Shown: positions 8,734 to 18,066, counted from the first letter of the stretch. The stretch: 64,000 nt of DNA from Nocardioides litoris (GCF_006346315.1 NZ_VDMR01000003.1:124001-188000); one strand, 5' to 3'. The notes: a model not told the origin generated them from the letters alone. Translations and numbers: made by a program.

Positions 8734-8837
8734 GTGGCGTCCTTCAGACAGTCGTGGGGCCAGGGGCACGGGGCCGACGCCCGTGCGGGGTCGCGTCGCG
8801 CGGAAGCCGCAGACGCCGCTCCGAGGAAGGAGCGCGG

Positions 8838-9761
8838 TCAGGCTACACCGGGAGCGCCGTGCACCGCCGCGCCGCGGTCGGACACGGCGAGGCGCAGCAC
8901 CCGCCAGCCCTCCGGCACCCGGCGCACCAGTCCGTCGACGTCGCTCGTCGGCGTCGTCAGGACGAGCACGGTGGGTCCGGCGCCCGACACGACGGCGGCG
9001 TGCCCCTCCCCCCGCAGCGCACGGACGAGCGCCAGCGAGGCCGGCATCGCGGGCTCGCGGTAGTCCTGGTGGAGCCGGTCTGCGGTGGCGAGCAGCAGCC
9101 GCTCGGGCGCTCCCGCCAGCGCGGTCACCAGCAGCGCTGCGGCACCGGCGTTGGCCGCGGCGTCGCGGTGCGGCACGGCGTCGGGCAGCAGGCCCCGGGC
9201 GGCCTCGGTCGAGACGCCGTCGGGCGGGACGAACGCCACCGCGGCGATGCCGTCGGCCACGGGCGAGCGCACGCTCCAGAACCGCCCCTCGGCGTGGCCG
9301 GAGACCGTGAAGCCGCCGAAGAACGCGGGAGCGACGTTGTCGGGGTGGCCCTCGAGCCGGGCCGTGAGGTCGAAGGCGTCGGCGTCGGCCAGGCGCTCGG
9401 CGCCGTCGACCACGAGCGCGCGGGCCAGCACCACGCCGCCGACGATGGCCGCGGACGACGAGCCGAGCCCGCGGGCGTGCGGGACCCGGTTGCGGCAGCG
9501 CAGCCGCAGCCCGGCCGGGCGCTCCCCCAGGGCGTCGAAGGCGGCGTGCATGGCGCGGACGACGAGGTGCGTCTCGTCGAGGGGCACGCCGCCGCCGGCC
9601 CCCTCCCCGTCGACGACGACCTCGAGCCCGGGCCGGTCGACGACCTCGCCCTCGAGCTCGTCGTGCAGGTCGAGCGCCAGGCCGAGGGTGTCGAACCCGG
9701 GCCCGAGGTTGGCCGAGGTGGCCGGGACGTCGACCCGCACCGGGCCGGCGACGAAGGTCAT
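8838..9761 (-). CDS. thrB: Homoserine kinase
   Basis: A 307-residue GHMP kinase that phosphorylates homoserine before threonine synthase. The N-terminal PATSANLGPGFDTLG and the ATP-binding PHARGLGSSSAAIVGG motif are clear, as is the C-terminal AVVSGAGPTVL segment. It is the last gene of argS-lysA-hom-thrC-thrB and lies 17 bases after thrC. Confidence 0.95.
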   Translation of the reverse strand: MTFVAGPVRVDVPATSANLGPGFDTLGLALDLHDELEGEVVDRPGLEVVVDGEGAGGGVPLDETHLVVRAMHAAFDALGERPAGLRLRCRNRVPHARGLGSSSAAIVGGVVLARALVVDGAERLADADAFDLTARLEGHPDNVAPAFFGGFTVSGHAEGRFWSVRSPVADGIAAVAFVPPDGVSTEAARGLLPDAVPHRDAAANAGAAALLVTALAGAPERLLLATADRLHQDYREPAMPASLALVRALRGEGHAAVVSGAGPTVLVLTTPTSDVDGLVRRVPEGWRVLRLAVSDRGAAVHGAPGVA

Positions 9762-9778
9762 GGGGCGCGCCGCGGGTC

Positions 9779-10840
9779 TCAGGCGAGGCCGGCGGCGGCC
9801 GCCGCGGCGTCGACGTCGGCGTCGACGACGGTGTCGACCAGCGGACCGACGCCCTCGAGCGCGGTCGCGGTGTCCTTGAGGCCGTGGCCGGTCACGGTGA
9901 CGACCAGGGTGGCGCCGGCGAAGGACTCGCCCCGCTCGAGGGCCTGGAGCAGCCCGGCGACGCCGGCGGCCGAGGCGGGCTCGACGAACACGCCGTCGCG
10001 GCGGGCCAGGTCGCGCTGGGCGGCCAGGATCTGGTCGTCGGTGACGGACTCGAACCGACCCTCGGACTCCTTGGCCGCCTGCTCGGCGAGGTGCCAGGAG
10101 GCGGGGTTGCCGATGCGGATCGCCGTGGCCTTGGTGTCGGGGTCGGGGAACGGCTCACCCGTGACCAGCGGGGCGGCACCGGCGGCCTGGAAGCCGCGCA
10201 TGACCGGCTTCTTGCTCGCGCGGCCGAGCTCGGCGTACTGGGTGTAGCCGAGCCAGTAGGCCGAGACGTTGCCGGCGTTGCCGACCGGCAGCAGGTGGAC
10301 GTCGGGGGCGTCGCCGAGGAAGTCGACGACCTCGAACGCGGCGGTCTTCTGGCCCTCGAGGCGCACGGGGTTGACGCTGTTGACCAGGGCCACGGGGTAG
10401 TCGACGGCGAGCCCGCGGGCCATGGAGAGGCAGTCGTCGAAGTTGCCGCGCACCATGACCACCTGGGCGCCGTGCAGGATGGCCTGGGCCATCTTGCCGG
10501 CGGCGATCTTGCCCTCGGGCACCAGCACGAGCGGCTTGAGGCCGGCCTTCGCGGCGTACGCCGCCATCGAGGCCGAGGTGTTGCCGGTGGAGGCGCACAC
10601 GACGGCCTGCGCGCCCTCGGCCACGGCGCAGGAGATGGCGGCGGTCATGCCGCGGTCCTTGAAGGACCCGGTGGGGTTGTCGCCCTCGACCTTGAGGTGG
10701 ACCTGCCCGCCGGTGAGGCCGGAGAGCCAGGCCGAGTGCACCAGCGGGGTACCGCCCTCGCGCAGGGTGACGGCCTCGACCCCGTCGGGCAGGTCGAGGA
10801 GCTCGCGGTACTCCTCGATGACCCCGCGCCACTGGCTCAT
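9779..10840 (-). CDS. thrC: Threonine synthase
   Basis: A PLP-dependent enzyme of 353 residues converting O-phosphohomoserine to threonine. The PLP lysine is K61 in PTGSFKDRG, and the phosphate-binding GNAGN loop is near residue 200. It is the short actinobacterial/Bacillus type. Its start overlaps the hom stop by 4 bases, and thrB follows. Confidence 0.95.
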   Translation of the reverse strand: MSQWRGVIEEYRELLDLPDGVEAVTLREGGTPLVHSAWLSGLTGGQVHLKVEGDNPTGSFKDRGMTAAISCAVAEGAQAVVCASTGNTSASMAAYAAKAGLKPLVLVPEGKIAAGKMAQAILHGAQVVMVRGNFDDCLSMARGLAVDYPVALVNSVNPVRLEGQKTAAFEVVDFLGDAPDVHLLPVGNAGNVSAYWLGYTQYAELGRASKKPVMRGFQAAGAAPLVTGEPFPDPDTKATAIRIGNPASWHLAEQAAKESEGRFESVTDDQILAAQRDLARRDGVFVEPASAAGVAGLLQALERGESFAGATLVVTVTGHGLKDTATALEGVGPLVDTVVDADVDAAAAAAGLA

Positions 10841-12153
10841 TCGTCTGCTCCTTCGACACGCATGACCGAGGTGACCTCGCGGACGATGTCCATGCCGCGC
10901 AGGTGGTCGACGGTCGCGCTCAGCTGGGCGTCGGTGGCGCCGTGGGACACGACGACGAGCTGGGCGTCGTCGCCGCGGCCCTCCTGGCGCACCGTCTGGA
11001 TGGAGACGCCGTGCTCGCTGAACGCGAGCGCGACCGAGGCGAGCACGCCCGCACGGTCGTCGACGTCGATGGCGACGTGGTAGCGGGTGCGGGTCTCCCC
11101 CATCGGCAGCACCGCCCGGTCGGCGTACGCCGACTCGCCGGCGCCCTTGGTGCCCGCGACCTGGTTGCGGGCGACCGTCACCAGGTCGCCCATGACCGCG
11201 CTCGCCGTGGGCGCGCCGCCGGCGCCGGGACCGTAGAACATGAGCTGGCCGGCCGCGTCGGACTCGACGAAGACGGCGTTGTAGGCCTCGCGCACGCTGG
11301 CCAGCGGGTGGCTGCGCGGGATCATCGCGGGGTGCACCCGCACGGCGACGGACTCCTCGCCCCCGTCGTCCTCACGCAGCTCGCAGATGGCGAGCAGCTT
11401 GACCACGCAGCCCATCTCGCGGGCCGAGGCGATGTCGGCCGCGGTGACCTCGCTGATGCCCTCGCGGTGCACGTCGGAGGCGGTGACCCGGGAGTGGAAG
11501 GCCAACGAGGCCAGGATCGCGGCCTTGGCGGCGGCGTCGAAGCCCTCGACGTCGGCGGTGGGGTCGGCCTCGGCGTAGCCGAGCCGCTGCGCCGCCTCGA
11601 GCGCCTCGGCGAAGCCGGCGCCGGAGGTGTCCATGGCGTCGAGGATGTAGTTGGTGGTGCCGTTGACGATGCCGAGGACGCGGGTCACCCGGTCGCCGGC
11701 GAGGCTCTCGCGCAGCGGCCGCAGGATCGGGATCGCGCCCGCCACCGCGGCCTCGTAGTAGAGGTCGCGCCCGGCCTTCTCGGCCGCCTCGAACAGGGTC
11801 GGGCCGTCCTCGGCCAGCAGCGCCTTGTTGGCGGTGACCACGCTCGCGCCGTGCTCGAGGGCCGAGAGGATCAGACCGCGGGCGGGCTCGATGCCGCCGA
11901 TGACCTCGACGACCAGGTCGACGTCGTCGCGGGCGACCAGGCCCGCGGCGTCGGTGGTGATCAGCCCCTCGGGCAGGTCGACGTCGCGCGGCGCGTCGAG
12001 GCGCCGCACGGCCACGCCCGCCAGCTCGACGGGTCGGCCGACCCGCGCGGCCAGGTCGCCCGCCTGCTGCTGCAGCAGCCGCACGACCTGGGACCCCACG
12101 ACCCCGCAGCCGAGCACCGCCACTCTCAGGGCGCCGTCGCCCTCACCCATCAC
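10837..12153 (-). CDS. hom: Homoserine dehydrogenase
   Basis: An NAD(P)H-dependent enzyme of 438 residues at the branch to threonine, methionine and isoleucine. The N-terminal Rossmann motif is [14 protein letters not shown]. The catalytic domain includes [11 protein letters not shown], and a C-terminal ACT domain begins near [17 protein letters not shown], which suggests threonine feedback inhibition. It overlaps lysA upstream (ATGA) and thrC downstream by 4 bases each. Confidence 0.96.
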   Translation of the reverse strand: MMGEGDGALRVAVLGCGVVGSQVVRLLQQQAGDLAARVGRPVELAGVAVRRLDAPRDVDLPEGLITTDAAGLVARDDVDLVVEVIGGIEPARGLILSALEHGASVVTANKALLAEDGPTLFEAAEKAGRDLYYEAAVAGAIPILRPLRESLAGDRVTRVLGIVNGTTNYILDAMDTSGAGFAEALEAAQRLGYAEADPTADVEGFDAAAKAAILASLAFHSRVTASDVHREGISEVTAADIASAREMGCVVKLLAICELREDDGGEESVAVRVHPAMIPRSHPLASVREAYNAVFVESDAAGQLMFYGPGAGGAPTASAVMGDLVTVARNQVAGTKGAGESAYADRAVLPMGETRTRYHVAIDVDDRAGVLASVALAFSEHGVSIQTVRQEGRGDDAQLVVVSHGATDAQLSATVDHLRGMDIVREVTSVMRVEGADE

Positions 12154-13550
12154 GCACCCACGTCCGTCGCCAGCAAGTCGTCCTCAGTCTCCCGCCGGAG
12201 GAGGATCCTGGCCTGCCCGTCCCGCACCGCGATCACCGGGGGCCGCAGCGCGTGGTTGTAGTTGGAGGCCATCGAGCGGCAGTAGGCACCCGTGCCGGGC
12301 ACCGCCAGCAGGTCGCCCGGGGCCACGTCGGCGGGCAGGAACTCGTCGCGCACGACCACGTCGCCCGCCTCGCAGTGCTTGCCGACCACGCGCGCCAGCA
12401 CCGGCGGCGCCTCGCTCGCGCGGCCCGCGACGGTGCAGGAGTAGTCGGCGTCGTACAGGGCGGTGCGGACGTTGTCACTCATGCCGCCGTCGACGCTGAC
12501 GTAGGTGCGCACCGCTCCCCCGTCGAGCGTGACGGGCTTGACCGTGCCGACGGTGTAGACGGTGCACATCGAGGGCCCGACGATGGCCCGGCCGGGCTCG
12601 ATGGACAGCTGCGGCGGCTCCAGCCCGAGGCCGCGGCACTCCTCCCCGACGATCCGGGTCATCTCGGCCGCCAGCTGCGCCGGGCTCATCGGCCGGTCCT
12701 GGGTGGTGTAGGCGATGCCGAACCCGCCGCCGAGGTTCATCTCCGGCATCGTCGTGCCGAGCTCGTCGGAGACCCGCGCGTGCAGGCGCAGCACCCGCCG
12801 CGCGGCGACCTCGAAGCCCGCGGCGTCGAAGATCTGGCTGCCGATGTGGGAGTGCAGGCCGCGCAGGTCGAGGCCCGGGGCGGCCAGCACGCGGCGCACG
12901 GCCTCGAGCGCGTCTCCGTTGGTGATGGAGAAGCCGAACTTCTGGTCCTCGTGGGCGGTGGCGATGTACTCGTGGGTGTGGGCCTCGACGCCGGCGGTGA
13001 CGCGGACCATGACGGCCTGGGTCGCGCCGAGGTCGGCGGTCGCCGCGGCCAGGCGCTCGACCTCGACCAGGGAGTCGACCACGATCGCGCCCACCCCGGC
13101 CGAGACGGCGCGGCGCAGCTCGGGCAGCGACTTGTTGTTGCCGTGGTACTCCAGCAGTGCCGGGTCGACCCCCGCCCGCAGGGCGACCGTCAGCTCGCCG
13201 TTGCTGCACACGTCGAGGCGCAGCCCCTCCTCGACCACCCACCGCGCGACGGTGGTGCACAGGAACGACTTGGCGGCGTAGTAGACCTTCCAGCCGGCGA
13301 ACCCGTCGCGAAAGGCGCGGGCCCGGGCCCGGAAGTCCTCCTCGTCGAGCACGTACGCCGGCGTGTTGTGCTCCGCGACCAGGTCGGCCACCGCGACGCC
13401 GCCGACGACGAGGTCGCCGTCGCGCTTGTGGGCCGTGCTGCTCCACAGCGACGGCACCAGCGCGTTGGGGTCGGCGGGTGGGCTGAGCCAGGCCGGGCCG
13501 CGCAGGCCGCCGGGCGCGTGGGCCCATCCGGCCTCGTGCGTGGTGCTCAC
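12150..13550 (-). CDS. lysA: Diaminopimelate decarboxylase
   Basis: The last step of lysine synthesis, decarboxylating meso-diaminopimelate. The 466-residue PLP enzyme has the Schiff-base lysine K94 in YYAAKSF, the HIGSQI motif in the barrel and GAYCRSMASNYN at the C-terminus. I chose the GTG at 13550 because it overlaps the argS stop (GTGA), matching the 4-base overlaps in the rest of the operon. The open frame continues far upstream, but only as antisense-like sequence within argS. Confidence 0.95.
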   Translation of the reverse strand: MSTTHEAGWAHAPGGLRGPAWLSPPADPNALVPSLWSSTAHKRDGDLVVGGVAVADLVAEHNTPAYVLDEEDFRARARAFRDGFAGWKVYYAAKSFLCTTVARWVVEEGLRLDVCSNGELTVALRAGVDPALLEYHGNNKSLPELRRAVSAGVGAIVVDSLVEVERLAAATADLGATQAVMVRVTAGVEAHTHEYIATAHEDQKFGFSITNGDALEAVRRVLAAPGLDLRGLHSHIGSQIFDAAGFEVAARRVLRLHARVSDELGTTMPEMNLGGGFGIAYTTQDRPMSPAQLAAEMTRIVGEECRGLGLEPPQLSIEPGRAIVGPSMCTVYTVGTVKPVTLDGGAVRTYVSVDGGMSDNVRTALYDADYSCTVAGRASEAPPVLARVVGKHCEAGDVVVRDEFLPADVAPGDLLAVPGTGAYCRSMASNYNHALRPPVIAVRDGQARILLRRETEDDLLATDVGA

Positions 13551-15214
13551 ATCCGCTCCGGGGCGGAGACGCCGAGCAGGTCGAGGCCGTTGGCGATGAC
13601 GGTGCGGGCGGCGACCACGAGCACCAGGCGAGCCTGGTTGAGCGGGCTGACGGGCTCGTCGCCCATCGGCAGCATCCGGCACTCCTTGGTGTCGTACCAC
13701 TTGTTGAACGCCGAGACGGTGTCCTCCAGGTAGCGCGCGACCCGGTGGGGCTCGCGCAGCTCGGCCGCGCTGGCCACGACCTTGGGGAAGTCGGCCAGGG
13801 CGCGCAGCAGGGTGCGCTCGCGCTCGTGGGCGAGCAGCGCGGGGTCGAAGTCGTCGGGCAGCGTGACGCCGAGGTCGACGGCGTTCTCCATCATCCGCAC
13901 GGTCCGGGCGTGGCCGTACTGGACGTAGTGGACCGGGTTGTCGTTGCTGGCCTTGGTGATCTCGGCGACGTCGAGCACCAGCGGGGAGTCGGCCGGGTAG
14001 CGCGCGAGGGAGTAGCGCAGCGCGTCGACGCCGACCGCAGCGACCAGGTCGTCGAGGGCGACGATGGTGCCGGCCCGCTTGGACAGCCGCAGCTCGGCAC
14101 CGTCCTGGAGGATCTTGACCAGCTGGCCGATCATCACGTCGAGGGTCAGCGCCGGGTCGTCGCCCACGCACGCCGCCATGGCCTTGAGCCGCCCGACGTA
14201 GCCGTGATGGTCGGCGCCCAGCAGGTACAGGCAGCGGTCGAAGCCCCGCGCCCGCTTGTCGAGGTAGTAGGCGGTGTCGGAGGCGAAGTAGGTGAGCTCG
14301 CCGTCGGACTTGATGAGCACCCGGTCCTTGTCGTCGCCGAAGTCGGTGGTGCGCATCCACAGCGCGCCGTCTTGGTCGTAGACGTGGCCGAGGTCGCGCA
14401 GGCGCTGCAACGTCTCGGGCACCGACCCGGAGGCGTGCAGGGACTGCTCGGAGAACCAGGTGTCGAAGCTGGTGTTGAAGGCCTCGAGGGACTCGCGCTG
14501 CTCGCGCAGCTGGATCTCGTAGCCCAGCTCGCGCACCCGCACCCGCCGCTCGTCGGCCGGCAGCGACATGGCCTCGGGGTCGGCGGCCTGGACGGCGGTG
14601 GCCAGGTCGGCGATGTAGGCGCCGGCGTACCCGTCGGGCGGCGTGGGCTCGCCCAGCGCCGAGGCGACGATGGAGTCGGCGAAGTGGTTCATCTGGACGC
14701 CGCGGTCGTTGATGTAGAACTCCCGCTGCACCTCGGCCCCGGCCGCGGCCAGCACCCGCGCGATGGCGTCGCCCAGCACCGCCCACCGGGTGTGGCCCAG
14801 GTGCAGGGGCCCGGTGGGGTTGGCCGAGATGAACTCGACGTTGATCTTCTGCCCGGCCAGCGTCTCCGACCGCCCGTACGCCGCCCCGGCGGCCAACACC
14901 TCGGCGGCCACCTTGCCCTGGGCGTCGGCGGCCACGGTGACGTTGATGAAGCCCGGCCCGGCCACGTCGACCGCGCCGACGCCCGGTGCGTCCCGGAGCT
15001 CCTCGGCGAGCAGGTCGGCCAGCTCGCGCGGCTTGGTGCCGGCGGCCTTGGCGAGCTTGAGCGCGACGTTGGTGGCGTAGTCGCCGTGGCTGGCGTCGCG
15101 CGGTCGCTCCACCGTCACCTCGGCCGGGACGCCGTCCGGCAGGACGAGCGCACCCCGGTCCACGAGCGCCGCGAGGGCGCCGACGACGGTGGCAGACAGC
15201 TCGGCTGGGTTCAC
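13547..15214 (-). CDS. argS: Arginyl-tRNA synthetase
   Basis: A class I synthetase of 555 residues. Visible parts are the N-terminal Add-1 domain (about 1-100), the HIGH-type site in ANPTGPLHLGHTRW, the LRLSKRAG equivalent of KMSKS, and the C-terminal DALR anticodon-binding domain. The GTG at 15214 is preceded at 6 bases by TAGTCT, a good -10 box with no Shine-Dalgarno sequence, so the mRNA is probably leaderless. It heads the lysA-hom-thrC-thrB operon and is divergent from a tRNA-Arg gene. Confidence 0.96.
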   Translation of the reverse strand: MNPAELSATVVGALAALVDRGALVLPDGVPAEVTVERPRDASHGDYATNVALKLAKAAGTKPRELADLLAEELRDAPGVGAVDVAGPGFINVTVAADAQGKVAAEVLAAGAAYGRSETLAGQKINVEFISANPTGPLHLGHTRWAVLGDAIARVLAAAGAEVQREFYINDRGVQMNHFADSIVASALGEPTPPDGYAGAYIADLATAVQAADPEAMSLPADERRVRVRELGYEIQLREQRESLEAFNTSFDTWFSEQSLHASGSVPETLQRLRDLGHVYDQDGALWMRTTDFGDDKDRVLIKSDGELTYFASDTAYYLDKRARGFDRCLYLLGADHHGYVGRLKAMAACVGDDPALTLDVMIGQLVKILQDGAELRLSKRAGTIVALDDLVAAVGVDALRYSLARYPADSPLVLDVAEITKASNDNPVHYVQYGHARTVRMMENAVDLGVTLPDDFDPALLAHERERTLLRALADFPKVVASAAELREPHRVARYLEDTVSAFNKWYDTKECRMLPMGDEPVSPLNQARLVLVVAARTVIANGLDLLGVSAPERM

Positions 15215-15220
15215 CGTCCA

Positions 15221-15226
15221 AGACTA
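15221..15226 (-). promoter_or_regulatory. -10 box of argS, leaderless arrangement
   Basis: TAGTCT on the minus strand, 6 bases before the GTG of argS. The predicted transcription start coincides with the start codon. Confidence 0.55.
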
Positions 15227-15265
15227 TCGACGGGTACCGGTTCGCTTCCCGCCGGTTTCGGCGGG

Positions 15266-15271
15266 TAGTGT
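15266..15271 (+). promoter_or_regulatory. -10 box candidate for tRNA-Arg
   Basis: TAGTGT lies about 30 bases before the mature tRNA 5' end, directly after a CCCGCC/GGCGGG inverted repeat that falls in the expected spacer. No clear TTGACA -35 is present. Confidence 0.4.
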
Positions 15272-15301
15272 CCGTGGCGCGCCCGGCCCGCCGGGCGCGT
15301 T

Positions 15302-15374
15302 GCCTCCGTAGCTCAGGGGATAGAGCACTGGTTTCCGGTACCAGGTGTCGCAGGTTCGATTCCTGCCGGAGGCG
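15302..15374 (+). tRNA. tRNA-Arg(CCG)
   Basis: A complete 73-base cloverleaf. The acceptor stem is GCCTCCG with CGGAGGC, then discriminator G. The D arm contains GCTCAGGGGATAGAGC. The anticodon stem CTGGT/ACCAG encloses the loop TTCCGGT with anticodon CCG. The T arm is GCAGG-TTCGATT-CCTGC. No CCA is encoded. It is divergent from argS, the gene for its cognate synthetase. Confidence 0.95.
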
Positions 15375-16155
15375 CCCCCCGTTCCCGCGCCGGACGTCGG
15401 CGCAGCAGCGCCAGACCGGTCACCAGCGCCGCCACGCCCCCCGCCGGCAGCCACGGCCCGAAGGGCGTGCCCGTCCCCGGCAGCGTCCGGCCCAGCCCGG
15501 CCAGGTCCCCGAGGTCACCGAGGTCCCCGAGCCCGGCCCAGCCCGACGAGCGTTCCCGGCCCGGCCCGTCCGCCAGCGGGGCATCGCCCACGCCCGTGCC
15601 GGCCGCGCCACCGGCGTCGGCGGTGGCGACCCGCCCGGCGCCGTACCAGCGCAGCGCGAAGGTGATCTCGTCGGTCATCGTGTCGTTGCCGGCGGCCCGG
15701 TCGGGCCAGACGCTGATGCGCAGGGGCACGGGCACGCCCGCACGCGCGTCGCCCAGGTCGAGGCGGTCGTCGACAAGGTCGGCGAAGGCGGCCTCCGCGA
15801 TCGCCGGCACGCCGCCGTCGAGCCGCTCGACCCGCACCCTCAACCAGGGCAGGAGCTCGCCCTCGCCGGCCTCGGTCCCGCACGTCGTGTCCCCGGCACG
15901 GACCTCGTTGTCGAGGCAGCCGCCCTCGTGGGAGACGACGTCGGCCACGCCGAGGGCGAGGCGCCCCGCGGCTCCCTCGGCCACGGTCAGCGCCACGTCC
16001 TGCGAGACGGGCTCGCCGGGCGCCATCGGGGCGAACTGCAGCGCCGAGCCACCGCCCTCGATGCGCACGGTCAACCAGGGGTCCGTGGCAGCGGCCGCGC
16101 CGCCGGCGCCGAGGGCGACGAGCACGAGCGCCACCACCAGCGACACGAACCTCAT
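15313..16155 (-). CDS. Secreted LPXTG-anchored protein, 3' end antisense to tRNA-Arg
   Basis: A 280-residue exported protein of unknown function. A signal peptide runs from residue 1 to about 24 (hydrophobic core VSLVVALVLVALGAG, Ala-rich cleavage region). A beta-rich extracellular part follows, then a GLGDLGDLGDLAGLG linker, an LPGTG sortase motif, a hydrophobic segment and an Arg-rich tail. The frame has no stop until 15313, so about the last 20 codons lie antisense within the tRNA-Arg gene. ATG 16155 starts exactly at the signal peptide. Proteins of this shape are cell-wall-linked in Gram-positive bacteria; the substrate is unknown. Confidence 0.75.
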   Translation of the reverse strand: MRFVSLVVALVLVALGAGGAAAATDPWLTVRIEGGGSALQFAPMAPGEPVSQDVALTVAEGAAGRLALGVADVVSHEGGCLDNEVRAGDTTCGTEAGEGELLPWLRVRVERLDGGVPAIAEAAFADLVDDRLDLGDARAGVPVPLRISVWPDRAAGNDTMTDEITFALRWYGAGRVATADAGGAAGTGVGDAPLADGPGRERSSGWAGLGDLGDLGDLAGLGRTLPGTGTPFGPWLPAGGVAALVTGLALLRRRPARERGAPPAGIEPATPGTGNQCSIP

Positions 16156-16336
16156 GGGGCCACCGTGCCGGGGACCGCGAACCGTGGTCACCGTCGGGAC
16201 TGATGGGAGCGGAACGGGCCGGAATCATCCAGATTGATGAGGCGCGGCCGGGTGCGGTCTGGACCGTTCGCGTCCCCGCTCGGACAAATCCCGTAATACC
16301 GCGTCTTGCGCCGGACCTGGACCCCAGGATGCGGCG

Positions 16337-16360
16337 CAGGTGCCGGGGACGCGGCACCTG
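16337..16360. promoter_or_regulatory. Perfect hairpin before the sensor gene
   Basis: A 9-bp perfect inverted repeat (CAGGTGCCG/CGGCACCTG, 6-base spacer) ends 4-5 bases before the GGGAG ribosome-binding site of the gene at 16376. It could be an operator or an RNA hairpin controlling translation. It is the only clear structure in the 220-base intergenic region. Confidence 0.5.
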
Positions 16361-16375
16361 ACCAGGGAGACTCCA

Positions 16376-17359
16376 ATGACGGACAGCAACCAGACCCCGC
16401 GGCCCATCCCGCACGACCGCCGCCTCCGCATCGTCGTCACCGCGGCGTGCGTCGCCCAGGCCGGCGGCCTGGCGGTGGCCGCCGGCCGGCTCGACGCCGC
16501 GGCCGTCGAGGTCGCCTCGCCGACCCCCGCCCACGTCGCCGGCGTGCTGCTCGTGGCCGCGGCCCTGCTCCTCGCCAGCGGCCTGCTGCTGCAGGTCGTC
16601 GGCCCGACCCAGGGACGGCGGTCGCCGGGCCCGGTGACGCTCGGCCTGGCCGGCTACCTCGCCGTCGGCCCCCTGGCCAGCCTGCTCGTCGGCCACGGCC
16701 CGGCCGTGCCCGTGGGGCGCGCGGGCCAGGCCCTGGCGCTGCTCGCCGTCGGCGCGGTCCTGCTGGGCCGGGCGCGACCCGGGCGCCGGGAGCTCGCGGT
16801 GCTCGCGCCGCTCGTGACCCTCGTGGTGCTCGTCGCGGCCGACGGCGCCTGGCGCCAGCCGCTCGACGCGACCGACCACCTCCTCACCGGAGGGCTCCTG
16901 TCGGTCGGGTGGGCCGTGGTGGCGGTCGGCACCGCCCGCCGGCTGGCCCCCGGTGAACCGCCCCCGGCGTCCCTGGTCCTCGTGCTGGCCGTGGGCACCC
17001 TTCCGGTGCTCCGCGGCCTCGACGGCCCGGAGTCCGGCACGTTCGCCCTGCTCGCCGCCGGGCTCGTGCTCCTGGTGGCGACGGCCCACCTGGTGCGGTC
17101 GTGGGCCGGCGCGCGACGCAGCGCCGGCGCGGCCCTCGCCGTCGTACGGGCCGCGGAGGAGGAGGGCGCGGCCCGGACCTCGGCCCTGGTGCACGACGCG
17201 CGCAACACCTGCGCAGTCGTGCGGATGGCCGTCGACCTGCTCACCGACGAGGACCACCTCGACCGCGACACCGCGCTCCGGCTGCGGCAGGCAGCGGTCG
17301 GCAGCCTCGACCAGCTCGAGGGCCTGGTGGTGGCCGGCAGCCTGCGGCGCACGGCGTGA
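16376..17359 (+). CDS. Membrane sensor with histidine-box but no ATPase domain
   Basis: A 327-residue protein with about eight hydrophobic segments (residues 18-245), then a short coiled cytoplasmic segment with H273-D-A-R-N277, resembling the dimerisation/phospho-acceptor helix of histidine kinases. The protein ends about 50 residues later, before any N/G1/G2 ATP-binding boxes. It therefore cannot autophosphorylate in the usual way. A GGGAG site precedes the ATG at 16376. It overlaps the LuxR-type regulator by 4 bases, so the two form a pair. It could be phosphorylated by another kinase or work as a scaffold. Confidence 0.75.
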   Translation: MTDSNQTPRPIPHDRRLRIVVTAACVAQAGGLAVAAGRLDAAAVEVASPTPAHVAGVLLVAAALLLASGLLLQVVGPTQGRRSPGPVTLGLAGYLAVGPLASLLVGHGPAVPVGRAGQALALLAVGAVLLGRARPGRRELAVLAPLVTLVVLVAADGAWRQPLDATDHLLTGGLLSVGWAVVAVGTARRLAPGEPPPASLVLVLAVGTLPVLRGLDGPESGTFALLAAGLVLLVATAHLVRSWAGARRSAGAALAVVRAAEEEGAARTSALVHDARNTCAVVRMAVDLLTDEDHLDRDTALRLRQAAVGSLDQLEGLVVAGSLRRTA

Positions 17360-18066
17360 GCACCGGCGAGACCACCGGCAGGGCCACGGGCCAGGCTCCC
17401 GGGGAGGGGGCGCGCGTGCTCGTCGTCGACGACCACGCGCTGCTCGCCCAGACCCTGCAGCTCGCGCTCACGGCGCGGGGCATCCGGGCGGAGGTGGCCC
17501 CGCTCGACTCCGTCGAGGCCGTCACGGCCGCCGCGGTCGCGCTCCCGGCCGACCTCGTGCTGCTCGACCTCGACCTGGGCGAGCCGTTGGTCGACGGCAC
17601 GACGCTCGTCGCGCCGCTGCTGGCCACCGGGGCTCGGGTGCTGGTGCTGACCGGGTCGTCGTCGGACCGGGCGGCCCGGGCGATCGAGCGTGGTGCCGTG
17701 GGGTCGCTGCGCAAGGACGTCGCCCTGGACCGCCTGGTCGCCACCGTCGTGGCCGCCGCGCGCGGGGAGGCCGTGATGGGCCTGCAGGAGCGCCGCGACG
17801 TGGTCGCCGCGGCCCGGGCGTCACGCCATCAGGAGGAGCAGGCCCTGGCGCCGTTCGACCGCCTCAGCCAGCGCGAGGCCGAGGTGCTGCGCGAGCTCGC
17901 CGACGGCACCTCGGTCGGCAGGCTGGCCGAGGCGTGGTGCGTCAGCGAGGCCACCGTGCGCTCGCACGTGCGGGGCGTGCTGACCAAGCTCGGCGTCGGC
18001 AGCCAGCTCGAGGCCGTGGCCGCCGCCCGTCGCAGCGGCTGGCTCGACCTCAGCAGCTCTCGATGA
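17356..18066 (+). CDS. LuxR/NarL-family response regulator
   Basis: A 236-residue two-domain regulator. The receiver has D25-D26, probable phospho-acceptor D71, T99 and K120. The C-terminal LuxR helix-turn-helix runs from about residue 168 (LSQREAEVLRELADGTS) through VSEATVRSHVRGVLTKLGV. The GTG start overlaps the sensor stop by 4 bases. Its last 17 bases overlap the convergent LCP gene. DNA targets are unknown; the hairpin before the sensor gene is a candidate for autoregulation. Confidence 0.92.
   Translation: MSTGETTGRATGQAPGEGARVLVVDDHALLAQTLQLALTARGIRAEVAPLDSVEAVTAAAVALPADLVLLDLDLGEPLVDGTTLVAPLLATGARVLVLTGSSSDRAARAIERGAVGSLRKDVALDRLVATVVAAARGEAVMGLQERRDVVAAARASRHQEEQALAPFDRLSQREAEVLRELADGTSVGRLAEAWCVSEATVRSHVRGVLTKLGVGSQLEAVAAARRSGWLDLSSSR

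Noticed and set aside
7702..9063. Very long open frame antisense to rho and thrB
   Set aside because: It is Leu/Ala/Val-rich nonsense produced by the third-codon GC bias of the real minus-strand genes. Rho domains on the other strand are unmistakable.
8838..15214. Threonine or lysine riboswitch or attenuator for the aspartate-family genes
   Set aside because: The genes sit in one operon behind argS with overlapping codons and a leaderless-type promoter, leaving no room for a leader.
12150..15221. A 1023-codon open frame spanning lysA and argS
   Set aside because: Only the last 466 codons encode lysA. The rest is Arg/Pro/Gly-rich shadow of argS in another frame.
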